A stretch of DNA of 14,711 nt from Pseudomonadota bacterium (GTDB taxonomy: Bacteria > Pseudomonadota > Gammaproteobacteria > Xanthomonadales > Xanthomonadaceae), in the NCBI GenBank assembly GCA_023388955.1, contig JAEWFH010000178.1, positions 1 to 14,711 on the forward strand. Reading direction: 5' to 3'. The position numbers and the translations under genes were made by a program. This document shows positions 1-6,779 of this stretch, piece after piece. The notes below the pieces were generated by a model. That model searched no databases. It was not told the origin of the DNA and saw only the letters and a list, made by a program, of their open reading frames with translations. Every line of letters starts with the position of its first letter. Positions within the stretch are counted from its first letter, which is position 1.

Positions 1-504
1 CACCTGCACAACTGGCTGGACATGGCGCGCGAGCGCATCAGCTTCCAGGGCCTGCCGGCGCGCATCTGCTGGGTCGGCCTGGGCCAGCGCCATCGCCTCG
101 GCCTGGCCTTCAACGAGATGGTCCGCAACGGCGAGCTCAAGGCGCCGGTGGTGATCGGCCGCGATCACCTGGACAGCGGCAGCGTGGCCAGCCCCAACCG
201 CGAGACCGAGGCCATGCAGGACGGCAGCGACGCCGTATCCGACTGGCCGCTGCTCAACGCCATGCTCAACGTCGCCGGTGGCGCCACCTGGGTCAGCCTG
301 CACCATGGTGGCGGCGTCGGCATGGGCTACAGCCAGCACTCCGGCGTGGTCATCGTCTGCGATGGCAGCGAGGCTGCCGACAAGCGCATCGCGCGGGTGC
401 TGTGGAACGATCCGGGCACCGGCGTGATGCGACATGCGGACGCCGGCTACGACATTGCGAAGCAGTGCGCGAAGGAGCAGGGACTGAAGCTGCCGATGCT
501 ATGA
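1..504 (+). CDS. hutU: Urocanate hydratase (urocanase), C-terminal part; 5' end outside window
   Basis: Urocanase (EC 4.2.1.49) converts urocanate to imidazolonepropionate, the second step of histidine degradation, in the cytoplasm using tightly bound NAD+. The frame is open from base 1 and ends at TGA 502-504, giving 167 residues, roughly the last third of a protein usually near 555 residues. Highly conserved family stretches are visible: ARICWVGLGQR, the QDGSDAVSDWPLLNAML segment, the Gly-rich ATWVSLHHGGGVGMGYSQH stretch and the RVLWNDPGTGVMRHADAGYD block. The in-frame ATG at base 22 is internal, not the start. Other hut genes would lie upstream of the window; none follows, so this is probably the last gene of its transcript. 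The C-terminus is intact. Identification is very secure. Confidence 0.96.
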   Translation, partial: HLHNWLDMARERISFQGLPARICWVGLGQRHRLGLAFNEMVRNGELKAPVVIGRDHLDSGSVASPNRETEAMQDGSDAVSDWPLLNAMLNVAGGATWVSLHHGGGVGMGYSQHSGVVIVCDGSEAADKRIARVLWNDPGTGVMRHADAGYDIAKQCAKEQGLKLPML

Positions 505-544
505 CTCCCTTCGCCCACCGCCTCAAGTTGCAGTAGGCTGCCAC

Positions 545-567
545 CAGCCGCATGGATTGCGCGGCTG
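545..567 (+). terminator. GC-rich hairpin after hutU, possible terminator
   Basis: A perfect 7-bp inverted repeat, CAGCCGC (545-551) and GCGGCTG (561-567), encloses a 9-nt loop, 41 bases after the hutU stop and before the next ribosome binding site. There is no T-run behind it, so it is not a textbook rho-independent terminator. It could be a transcript-stabilising or weakly terminating hairpin for the hut transcript. Confidence 0.25.
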
Positions 568-600
568 CACCAAGGATGAAGCCAACTCAAGGAGGAGAAC

Positions 601-720
601 ATGGACGCCAGAAGTGGCTCGCACTGGGTGGCGTGGGCGAATACCCACGCCAGGAACAGCCGGCGGATCGAGGATCTCGAGGCAAGTTTCCGCCGCGACG
701 TCGAGGCTTTCCTCACCTAG
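601..720 (+). pseudogene. 39-codon ORF, probable 5' remnant of a peptidoglycan-active effector gene
   Basis: ATG 601 is preceded by a strong Shine-Dalgarno (CAAGGAGGAGAAC directly upstream) and runs to TAG 718-720. The peptide begins MDARSGSHWVAWANTHARN and contains SRRIEDLEASFRRDVEAFL. From memory, this style of sequence (SR.IEDL..SFR..V.AF) occurs at the N-terminus of larger peptidase- or peptidoglycan-binding-like proteins in this group; that is recollection, not a search. The frame stops just where such proteins would continue into a longer helix and catalytic part. Eight bases later a lipoprotein gene starts, so the missing body looks deleted rather than frameshifted. Alternatively it is a genuine small protein: the ribosome binding site is among the best in the window. 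Together with the following periplasmic lipoprotein it could be a decayed effector/immunity pair. Confidence 0.5.
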
Positions 721-728
721 GTAGGCAC

Positions 729-1274
729 ATGGGTCGTCGTTGCCGCATGGGGTTTTCCGTTGGGGCCTGCCTGCTGTCGGCGGCCTGCGCATCGGTGACG
801 GAGCAGGATGTTGGCGGCCCACCACCGATCGGCTGGGTCCACGGAGCCTGCATTGCGTTGGCCCAGACCGATGCGGAGCCGGGCAGTGGGGTCGTGCTGG
901 TGATGCTGGATGACTCCCGGCAGGTCGTGCGCGCGAAGCTTGGTCGACGTGCCGGCCCGGGTGATGCCTGTCCCGCGCTGGAGGAGGACCGGCGCGATGT
1001 GAATCTTGCCGACGGGCTGTCGTTCCATCTTGTCGAGCCCGGCGCTCCCGATGGGCTTGCGATCGGGGTGCTGGTGCCGGAGACGGTTCGGGCACCGGAA
1101 GATGCACTGGATATCGACCAGGATGGCCGACGCGATGTTTTCGAGCATTGCGCCAGCAGTGAAGGGGTTCGCTTCCGCGTTCGTTCGGCGGGTCCGGGCA
1201 CGGCGGCCACGCTTTGGAGCGGTTACTACTACCTCGGGTACGACGTCGAGGCCGACTGCCCGGATACCGACTGA
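729..1274 (+). CDS. Putative lipoprotein of unknown function
   Basis: The chosen start is ATG 729 because it gives an N-terminus of MGRRCRMGFSVGACLLSAAC, a positively charged segment, a short hydrophobic core and a lipobox-like SAAC with the presumed lipidated Cys at residue 20. The frame is open further upstream, but that part is Arg/Gly-rich and lies over the preceding small ORF. An AGGTAGG ribosome binding site overlaps that ORF's stop. The 181-residue product is mostly acidic after the signal, with a central predicted beta-rich region and a C-terminal motif LWSGYYYLGYDVEADCP. Four mature Cys could form disulfides, fitting a periplasmic or outer-membrane location. I do not recognise a named domain. 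It is followed at 9 nt by a DUF1176 gene whose ribosome binding site overlaps this stop codon, so the two are likely co-transcribed. An immunity-type role is possible but only inferred from the upstream remnant. Confidence 0.8.
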   Translation: MGRRCRMGFSVGACLLSAACASVTEQDVGGPPPIGWVHGACIALAQTDAEPGSGVVLVMLDDSRQVVRAKLGRRAGPGDACPALEEDRRDVNLADGLSFHLVEPGAPDGLAIGVLVPETVRAPEDALDIDQDGRRDVFEHCASSEGVRFRVRSAGPGTAATLWSGYYYLGYDVEADCPDTD

Positions 1275-1283
1275 GGGGACGCA

Positions 1284-2357
1284 ATGAGGTCTTTGGAAAA
1301 GCCCGGGCGTGCATCCGGCTTCCCGCTCTTGGCGGCTGCCAGCGCGCTGTTGCTCGCGGTCACGGGTACGACCAGGGCGGGTGAACTGGAAGGGCTGGAA
1401 TTCCAGCACCACGACTGGCTGCTGGTCTGCGACAACACGCGCACCTGTCGCGCCGCGGGCTACAGCGAGGATGCCGGCCCGGGCTCCCCTGTCTCGGTTC
1501 TGTTGACGAGGCATGCGGGCGCGGGCGCCCCGGTCGAGGCCCGGGTAAGGCTGGGCCAGTACGAAGAAACCGCGATGCCGCCGGTACTGCAGTTGCGCAT
1601 CGACGACCGTCCGCTGGGACCGGTCGACTTCGACCGGGCGGAGGGCACAGGCGAGCTGTCACCCGGACAGCTCACGGCATTGATCCGCGCGTTGAAGCGC
1701 GACAGCACCATCGTCTTCCACGGAACGAGCGCCGACAGCCCCTGGGTGCTGTCCGACCGGGGCGCGACCGCGGTCCTGCTGAAAATGGACGAATTCCAGG
1801 GGCGGCTGGATACGCCTGCTGCACTGGTACGCCCCGGCACGCGCAGCGAAGACGCCGTGCCGGCCCCCATTGCGGCGCCCCTCGTGCGCGCGGTGGCGCC
1901 TGTTGCGGCACGGCCAGGCGATGACCGCCTGGCTGATCTCCCGGGTTTGCGCCACGCCCTGGCACAAACCCTCCCGGATCCCGAAGACTGCTGGGACTTC
2001 GGCGACGAGGAGCGGTCCATGCCACTGGAGGTCATGCGACTGGACGCGGAGAGGCTGCTGGTGTCCACGCGCTGCTGGACGGCTGCCTACAACGAGGGCA
2101 TCGGCTATTGGGTCGTGCGCGAGGATCCGCCCCACGCCGCGGAACTGGTGACACGCTCGGCCAGCGGGCACGACGGCGGCGAGATCCAGGCCATGCAAAA
2201 GGGACGCGGCCTGGGGGACTGTCTCTGGTATGCGGCGTGGGTGTGGGATGGGGACCGCTTCGTGCAGACCGATGACACCAGCACCGGCCTTTGCCGGCTT
2301 GTGGTGCACGGGGGTGCGTGGGTGTTGCCGCGGCTCGTGCGGCACGTGGAGCGCTGA
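1284..2357 (+). CDS. DUF1176 domain-containing exported protein
   Basis: A 357-residue protein with a typical Sec signal peptide: basic start, hydrophobic LLAAASALLLAVTGT, and probable cleavage after TTRA near residue 32. The mature part opens with EFQHHDWLLVCDNTRTCRA, which matches the diagnostic start of DUF1176 proteins; a stretch with PVSVLLTR and the later DCWDFGDEE and CLWYAAWVWDGDRFVQTDD motifs also fit that family. DUF1176 proteins are periplasmic and of unknown biochemical role. The paired Cys residues around the DUF1176 start suggest a disulfide. The start ATG 1284 is preceded by GAGGGG overlapping the stop of the upstream lipoprotein gene, so translation is probably coupled and both products act in the cell envelope. 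The next gene is convergent. Confidence 0.85.
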   Translation: MRSLEKPGRASGFPLLAAASALLLAVTGTTRAGELEGLEFQHHDWLLVCDNTRTCRAAGYSEDAGPGSPVSVLLTRHAGAGAPVEARVRLGQYEETAMPPVLQLRIDDRPLGPVDFDRAEGTGELSPGQLTALIRALKRDSTIVFHGTSADSPWVLSDRGATAVLLKMDEFQGRLDTPAALVRPGTRSEDAVPAPIAAPLVRAVAPVAARPGDDRLADLPGLRHALAQTLPDPEDCWDFGDEERSMPLEVMRLDAERLLVSTRCWTAAYNEGIGYWVVREDPPHAAELVTRSASGHDGGEIQAMQKGRGLGDCLWYAAWVWDGDRFVQTDDTSTGLCRLVVHGGAWVLPRLVRHVER

Positions 2358-2423
2358 GCCGCTGGAAGAGGGGAGTCGGAGGCGGACCGCTCACCCGTCG
2401 TTGCGTCTGCTCCGGCGGCCGCC

Positions 2424-2975
2424 TCAAGCCCCGGCCAGGCGCAGGTCGATTTCCAGCGCCGAGGCCAGGATCCGCATCGCCTCGTCGTCACGGCGCAGCG
2501 CGATCCAGCCGGCCAGCCCGCCGAAGCCGGCATCGGTCAGCCACAGTGTGTAGCCGTCCTCGCGCAGCCGGTCGAAGGCGGTCGCCGCCAGGTCCTCCGG
2601 GGCGAGGGCATCCAGGGACGAGGCGTCGGTTGGATCCTCCACGCCCCAGTCGATGGCCAGGTTCCAGCGTGCGGCCAGCTCATCGATCACCTCGACCAGG
2701 CCGGCGCCATCGTCTTCCGCCACCCGGAAACCCGCCTTCCAGTCGGTCACTTCGAGCAGTTGATCGGCGAGTGCGGTTCCGTCGCCCCCGGCGTGCAGTT
2801 CCTGCCAGGAGGCGAGTTGCTGCGCGGCCGCGTCCTCGTCGCCGGGATTGACCAGCAGCAGCCATTGCCAGACCAGTGCCTCGAGTGCGGCCTCTTCGTC
2901 GATCTCCTCCCCGGCATGGAAGCTGTGGGCGAAGTTGTCGTCGGGATCGTAGTCGTGGGGGGCGGAGGGGGTCAT
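2424..2975 (-). CDS. DUF6630 family protein
   Basis: A 183-residue acidic cytoplasmic protein with no signal peptide or membrane segment. From family memory, the pattern EALVWQWLLLVNPGDEDAA near the start, DELAARWNLAIDWG in the middle and the closing AFDRLREDGYTLWLTDAGFGGLAGWIALRRDDEAM block are those of DUF6630, a family common in Xanthomonadaceae and without known function. I start it at ATG 2975 (MTPSAPHDYD); an in-frame GTG at 3020 would add 15 Pro-rich residues and neither start has a strong ribosome binding site. It lies 72 bases downstream of the DUF2894 gene on the same strand, so it might be read through from that operon, but the gap and unrelated family make a separate unit equally likely. 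Confidence 0.8.
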   Translation of the reverse strand: MTPSAPHDYDPDDNFAHSFHAGEEIDEEAALEALVWQWLLLVNPGDEDAAAQQLASWQELHAGGDGTALADQLLEVTDWKAGFRVAEDDGAGLVEVIDELAARWNLAIDWGVEDPTDASSLDALAPEDLAATAFDRLREDGYTLWLTDAGFGGLAGWIALRRDDEAMRILASALEIDLRLAGA

Positions 2976-3047
2976 CGGGGGCGGAACGGGGGAGGGGCGG
3001 GCAGGATAGCCCTCCGGCACCGGGTGGCGCGCGAAAGACGGCTCGGC

Positions 3048-3404
3048 TTACGCGCCGCGCTTGCGGGTGCGTGGCTTTGCGGGATTCCGGTCCTGCACGT
3101 CCCCGTCCGGCAGCTGCTCCATCCACGACAGCGCATCGGCGTAGGCGACGAAGTGCTCCAGGTAGCCCGGCGAGGTTTCGCGCATCAGGGTCATCGCGCG
3201 GTGGAGCAGGGTGCTGGAGTGCAGCGGGCCGGCGCCCTCGGGAACCGTCGCCATGGACCGTCGGACCTGGCTGTCGTTGCGGATGCGGCCCCAGAGCTGC
3301 TGGAGCTCCTCCAGGCTGGGGCGTTCAAGTGCCGCCGTCGAGGCTTCGATGTGGTCGAGCAGCCCGCGCAGCGTCCCCGGCCCGTCGGCGCGGTCAGCCG
3401 GCAT
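3048..3404 (-). CDS. DUF2894 family protein, last gene of the DUF3348-DUF802-OmpA-DUF2894 operon
   Basis: A small 118-residue cytoplasmic protein with no signal or membrane segment. The central region with LWGRIRNDSQVRRSMATVP, then EGAGPLHSSTLLHRAMTLMR and SPGYLEHFVAYADALSWMEQL, is characteristic of DUF2894. The tail is short, basic and probably disordered (PAKPRTRKRGA). Its ATG overlaps the 3' end of the OmpA/MotB-like gene by 11 bases, which argues for translational coupling. The family is, as I recall it, found almost only next to DUF3348, DUF802 and the OmpA-like gene, so its role should be sought in that complex. As a helical cytoplasmic protein it could bind the motor's cytoplasmic tail, but that is inference. 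No enzymatic motif is visible. Confidence 0.88.
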   Translation of the reverse strand: MPADRADGPGTLRGLLDHIEASTAALERPSLEELQQLWGRIRNDSQVRRSMATVPEGAGPLHSSTLLHRAMTLMRETSPGYLEHFVAYADALSWMEQLPDGDVQDRNPAKPRTRKRGA

Positions 3405-4029
3405 CAGGTGCAGTTCCTGCGGCCGGACGCGGGACCGGCGCGATTTCCACCCGCCGGTTCTTCGCCCGTCCTGCTTCGTCGGCGTTGGAGGCGACCGGTT
3501 GCTGGTCCCCGAACGCGGCGGCGAACACCTGGCCGGCCGGGACGCCGTTGGCGACCAGGGCGCGGGTGACGGTCAGCGCACGGGCGGCGGACAGTTCCAG
3601 GTTGTCGGCAAAGCGCAGGTTGCTTTCCAGTACCGGCCGGTCGTCGGTGAAACCGCTCACCATCAGGATCTCCTCGCGCGACTGCAGATATTCCGCCAGC
3701 GGCGCCGCCAGGCTTTGCAGCAGCTCCCGGCCCTCCGCCTGCAGCTGGTCGGAATTGAGCGCGAACAGCACGCTGCCGCTGATGCCGATGCGGCCGTCGA
3801 TGACGGTGATGCGGCCCTCGGCCAGGGGAGCGGCGAGGGCCTGCTCCAGCGTCTGCAGGCGCCGTGCCTCGCTGATGGCCTCGTCGAGCTTGCTGGACAG
3901 TTGCAGCTGGAGGGCGATGACACCGGCCAGGATCAGCACGAACGCGCCCAGCAGGACCGACATCAGGTCGCCGAACGCGGTCCAGGTCGTGGTGGTGGAC
4001 TCGCCTTCGAACTCGATCTCGTCGCTCAT
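3394..4029 (-). CDS. OmpA/MotB-like protein with one TM helix, likely stator-type partner of the DUF802 protein
   Basis: A 211-residue protein. Residues 1-16 are a short acidic and Thr-rich cytoplasmic tail. About 17-40 form a single transmembrane helix (WTAFGDLMSVLLGAFVLIL) with Asp21 near its start, the position of the ion-carrying Asp in MotB, ExbD and ZorB-type proteins. A short coiled linker follows (43-68), then an OmpA-like peptidoglycan-binding domain at about 80-197 with GFTDDRPV, the NLELSAARALTVTRAL helix (family pattern N..LS..RA..V...L) and the terminal NRRVEI. The uncleaved N-terminal anchor with a C-terminal OmpA domain is the MotB topology, not that of an outer-membrane OmpA. 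It starts 5 bases after the DUF802 stop and overlaps DUF2894 by 11 bases. An ion-driven motor subunit is the best reading; a passive wall anchor is the alternative. Confidence 0.9.
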   Translation of the reverse strand: MSDEIEFEGESTTTTWTAFGDLMSVLLGAFVLILAGVIALQLQLSSKLDEAISEARRLQTLEQALAAPLAEGRITVIDGRIGISGSVLFALNSDQLQAEGRELLQSLAAPLAEYLQSREEILMVSGFTDDRPVLESNLRFADNLELSAARALTVTRALVANGVPAGQVFAAAFGDQQPVASNADEAGRAKNRRVEIAPVPRPAAGTAPDAG

Positions 4030-4034
4030 GTGGC

Positions 4035-5918
4035 TCAGGCCCCGCCGGGGACGCGCGCGCCGGCAAGCTGCTGCAGTTCGCCGATGATCTGCTTCTGCGA
4101 CAGCGTGCTCAGGTCGACGATCTCGCGGGCCTGGGCCACGTAGTAGGCCAGCTGCTCGTCGCTGCGCACCCGCGACTGTTCCAGCGCCGCCTCGATCTGC
4201 TGCAGCTGCCCGCCCAGGGCCGTGGCCGATTCACCGAACTGCCGTACCGCGGCGCTGAAGGCCTCCCCCAGCCCGGCTACTTCAGCCGCACCGCTGGTGA
4301 CCTGCGCCGCGGCGGTGCCCAGCTTGCCGGTCTCGGCCTCGATGTGGTCGGTGAAGCGGGTGCCGACCCGCTCCAGCAGTTCGGCCGAGGTGCCGACCAG
4401 GGCGTCCACGGCGCTGCGCTGCTCGGTGGAGGCATGGTTGACCGCGTCGAGCAGGGTTTCCAGCGTGCCCAGCAGCCGGGTGCGTTCCTCGAGCATGGCG
4501 GTGTCGCGGACCATGCTGTCGGACAGCTTCTGGCGCAGTTCCGCCACCACCTCGGCCGCGGCCTTCGGGGCTTCCGAAGCGGCGTCGACGAGGCGGGAGA
4601 TCTCGGTGATGGTGTCGCGGGACTGTTCCCGGGCCTGCGCCGTCATCGCGCCGAACGCTTCGGTCCAGCGCTCCAGGCGTTGCTGGTCGCGCGATTCCAG
4701 GGCTTCCTGGAGCCCGGCATGCGACTGCTGCATCGTCCCGGCCAGTGCGTCGGCGTGTTCTTCCAGGCTCGCTGCCGCATTGGTGAGCCATCGGGTCGAG
4801 TGCTGTTCGAAGTGGTCGCCGAATTGCGCCAGCGAGCCGCGCAGGTTCTCCACAAGCGCGTCGTTGGTGCGCTGCTGCTCCGCCACGGCGCCGGCCCAAT
4901 GCGCGGCGGCGGCCGCGTTTGCGGTTTCCATGCCGGCTGCCAGGCCGTCGAGGTGGCGCTGTACCGCGGTGGCCACCGTGGCCTGCATCGACGCCGCCTC
5001 ACGGGCGAGGCCGGCCATCGTCGCCTCCATCGCCGGCTGCAGCGCTTCGCCGACGGCGCGCGCGCTGGCGGCCACGCCGGCCTTCAGCGACTGCTCGACG
5101 GACGCGGCCAGGCGCGCATAGGCCGCCTCGGTGCGGGCATGGAAGTCGTCCTGGCGGGCGGACAACTGTTCCGCGGCGGTCCGGTTCTGCTGCTCAAGTG
5201 CAGCCGTCATCGCGTCCAGGCGCTCGACCAGCGCCGGCAGCAGGCCGGCCTGTTGCTGCAGCAGCCGGAACGCCTCCTCGCGCTGCCAGGCCTGCGAGTG
5301 CGGGCGCAGGGTGGTGGCGATGCGCACGTCGAGCTGCTGCACGACCTGCAGCCGCTCGCGCCGGCACAGCGCGGCCAGCAGGCCGAGCATGGCCGAGCTG
5401 GCCACGCCAGCGATCGAGGTGCCGAAGGCGAAGGCCAGGCCGCGGACCGGGGCACCCAGCGAACTGCGGATCGCATCCAGGTCGGTGGTGCTCTCCAGGG
5501 CCAGGCCGGTGCCACGCAGGGTCGCCATCATCCCCAGCAGGGTGCCGAGCATGCCCAGCAGCACCAGCAGGCCGACCAGGTAGGGCGTGAGCGTGGGCGC
5601 CGGCAGGGCGACGCGCTCGCCTTCCACCCGCAGCCGCACTGCGTTGCGCAGGCTGGGGTGCAACCGTGCCAGCCAGTCGCCGAGTCCCGGCGTGGCCGCG
5701 TCTGTTTCCGCGACCGCGCCGGCCAGCGTGGCAGTGGCCTGGCGGTAGCGGTGCAGCTCGAGCGCACCGGCGAGGTAGCAGGCGCCGATCACCGCGGTGA
5801 TGGTGGCCGCCGGCAGGTTGGAACCGAGATAGCCGGCGCCGATCCAGCACACGGCGACCAGGCCGGCCAGGAAGACAACGAGATGGAGCAGGGTTCTGGG
5901 CATGGGGTTCCGGGTCAT
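4035..5918 (-). CDS. DUF802 protein: MotA/ExbB-like membrane core with a long cytoplasmic helical tail
   Basis: A 627-residue protein. Four hydrophobic segments are visible at about residues 9-30, 36-55, 113-134 and 158-183. The third holds LLGMLGTLLGMMATLRGTG and the fourth FGTSIAGVASSAMLGL, which resemble the conserved GLLGTV-G and small/Thr-rich helices of ExbB, TolQ and MotA. From about residue 190 to the end the protein is an Ala/Glu/Gln/Arg-rich heptad-like region of some 440 residues without hydrophobic segments, predicted to be a long coiled coil in the cytoplasm. Its ATG overlaps the DUF3348 stop as ATGA; a second in-frame ATG (MPRTLL) lies 5 codons in. The MotB-like partner follows directly. 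By analogy it would form the oligomeric ring of an ion-driven motor whose tail transmits force or signal. DUF802 itself has no established function that I know of. Confidence 0.88.
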   Translation of the reverse strand: MTRNPMPRTLLHLVVFLAGLVAVCWIGAGYLGSNLPAATITAVIGACYLAGALELHRYRQATATLAGAVAETDAATPGLGDWLARLHPSLRNAVRLRVEGERVALPAPTLTPYLVGLLVLLGMLGTLLGMMATLRGTGLALESTTDLDAIRSSLGAPVRGLAFAFGTSIAGVASSAMLGLLAALCRRERLQVVQQLDVRIATTLRPHSQAWQREEAFRLLQQQAGLLPALVERLDAMTAALEQQNRTAAEQLSARQDDFHARTEAAYARLAASVEQSLKAGVAASARAVGEALQPAMEATMAGLAREAASMQATVATAVQRHLDGLAAGMETANAAAAAHWAGAVAEQQRTNDALVENLRGSLAQFGDHFEQHSTRWLTNAAASLEEHADALAGTMQQSHAGLQEALESRDQQRLERWTEAFGAMTAQAREQSRDTITEISRLVDAASEAPKAAAEVVAELRQKLSDSMVRDTAMLEERTRLLGTLETLLDAVNHASTEQRSAVDALVGTSAELLERVGTRFTDHIEAETGKLGTAAAQVTSGAAEVAGLGEAFSAAVRQFGESATALGGQLQQIEAALEQSRVRSDEQLAYYVAQAREIVDLSTLSQKQIIGELQQLAGARVPGGA

Positions 5919-6631
5919 GCGGTGCGAAGTGCTGCAAGCAGCCCTTCGATGGGGTGGAAGCGGACGTCGAGTTCGGCGAGCAGCACGTTGCGCATGTCCT
6001 GCCGGAACATGTCCCGCCAGGTGCCGGCGTCGTCCGTCCCGGGGTCTGCGGGGAATTCCAGCGGCGCCTGCGGGGCCAGGCCTTCGGTGCGCAGGCGCTC
6101 ATGGTGATGGCCCAGCAAGGTGGGGACCCGGGCCAGCAGCGCGTGCTCGCGCGGGCTCAGGGTGGCCTCCATGACGGCATCGACCCCGGCGAGCCGCGCC
6201 AGTTCCGGGGAGGCCTGCCCGAGCCGGTCACGCAGCTGGCCGCGCAGGCGCCCGGTCTCGGCCTGCATCATCCGCTGCAGGTCCAGGTAGCGCTCGCGGA
6301 ACACCGCGTATCCGTCGGGATCGGCCTGTTGCCTGCCCCGCCACTTCGGCGTCGCGGTTTCCGGGTCGGCGGCGATGCCGGCCACCAGTGCGTCGCGGAC
6401 CCGCGTGCATTCGTGCCGGGGATCGCCGTCATCGCCTGGAGCGTCCCGGGTCGCCGGCAGCCGGCCGTCGAGCGCGCTGGACAGGACCACCGCCCGGGTC
6501 CAGTCGATCCACTCGCCCAGCCGGTCCACCAGCGCGTGGCCCGGCGTGCGCAGGTCCACCTCCGCCAGGCGCGCAAGCAGGCGTATGAACGCCGGAGCCG
6601 GAACCGCCGCCGGTTGTGATGCCTTCGCCAT
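5915..6631 (-). CDS. DUF3348 family protein, first gene of the motor-like operon
   Basis: A 238-residue cytoplasmic protein. The start ATG 6631 (MAKASQPAAVPAPAF) is chosen because the frame upstream reads into the divergent intergenic region with Pro/Arg-rich sequence. Visible family features are FIRLLARLAEVDLRTPGHAL, the DRLGEWIDWTRAVVLSSAL stretch, a central YAVFRERYLDLQRMMQ helix and the C-terminal TWRDMFRQDMRNVLLAELD block followed by RFHPIEGLLAALR. These identify DUF3348. The middle part (about 60-110) is polar and likely disordered. No signal, membrane segment or catalytic motif is seen. It overlaps the DUF802 start by 4 bases. As the conserved first gene of the cluster it is a candidate regulator or tail-binding subunit of the putative motor; this is inferred from position only. 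Confidence 0.88.
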   Translation of the reverse strand: MAKASQPAAVPAPAFIRLLARLAEVDLRTPGHALVDRLGEWIDWTRAVVLSSALDGRLPATRDAPGDDGDPRHECTRVRDALVAGIAADPETATPKWRGRQQADPDGYAVFRERYLDLQRMMQAETGRLRGQLRDRLGQASPELARLAGVDAVMEATLSPREHALLARVPTLLGHHHERLRTEGLAPQAPLEFPADPGTDDAGTWRDMFRQDMRNVLLAELDVRFHPIEGLLAALRTA

Positions 6632-6653
6632 GGTTCGCCGCGGAAAACCGGCA

Positions 6654-6684
6654 ATTTTACACCCCGGGGAGCGCAGGCCTTCAC
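6654..6684 (-). promoter_or_regulatory. Candidate sigma70-type promoter for the DUF3348 operon
   Basis: Reading the minus strand, TAAAAT (complement of 6654-6659, five of six matches to TATAAT) lies 22 bases before the DUF3348 ATG, with GTGAAG (6679-6684) 19 bases further upstream as a weak -35. It sits in the AT-richest spot of the 148-bp divergent gap between this operon and the DsbA-like gene. The -35 match is poor and no operator is evident. Confidence 0.35.
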
Positions 6685-6779
6685 CCGTGGGCGGGCGGGC
6701 CTGCACCGGCATTCAGCGACGTGCGGGCGCGCCTGGCGCGGTAGTCTGGGCCCGTACCGAAACAGGAGCCAACCCCGCC

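Noticed and set aside
2379..2425. Inverted repeat GAGGCGG / CCGCCTC between the convergent DUF1176 and DUF6630 genes
   Set aside because: 33-nt loop and no T-run; in such GC-rich DNA a 7-bp match is expected by chance, so not called a terminator.
2760..3569. Long + strand frames across DUF6630, DUF2894 and the OmpA-like gene
   Set aside because: Low-complexity antisense shadows; they span several real minus-strand genes and their junctions.
4344..6107. 587-codon open frame on + strand opposite the DUF802 gene
   Set aside because: Gly/Arg/Gln-rich composition typical of antisense frames in high-GC DNA; no start signal or recognisable motif, and the minus-strand gene is clearly real.
6375..6779. 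Upstream extension of the DsbA-like frame to 6375
   Set aside because: Lies opposite the DUF3348 gene and lacks family similarity; ATG 6780 with AGGAG is the proper start.
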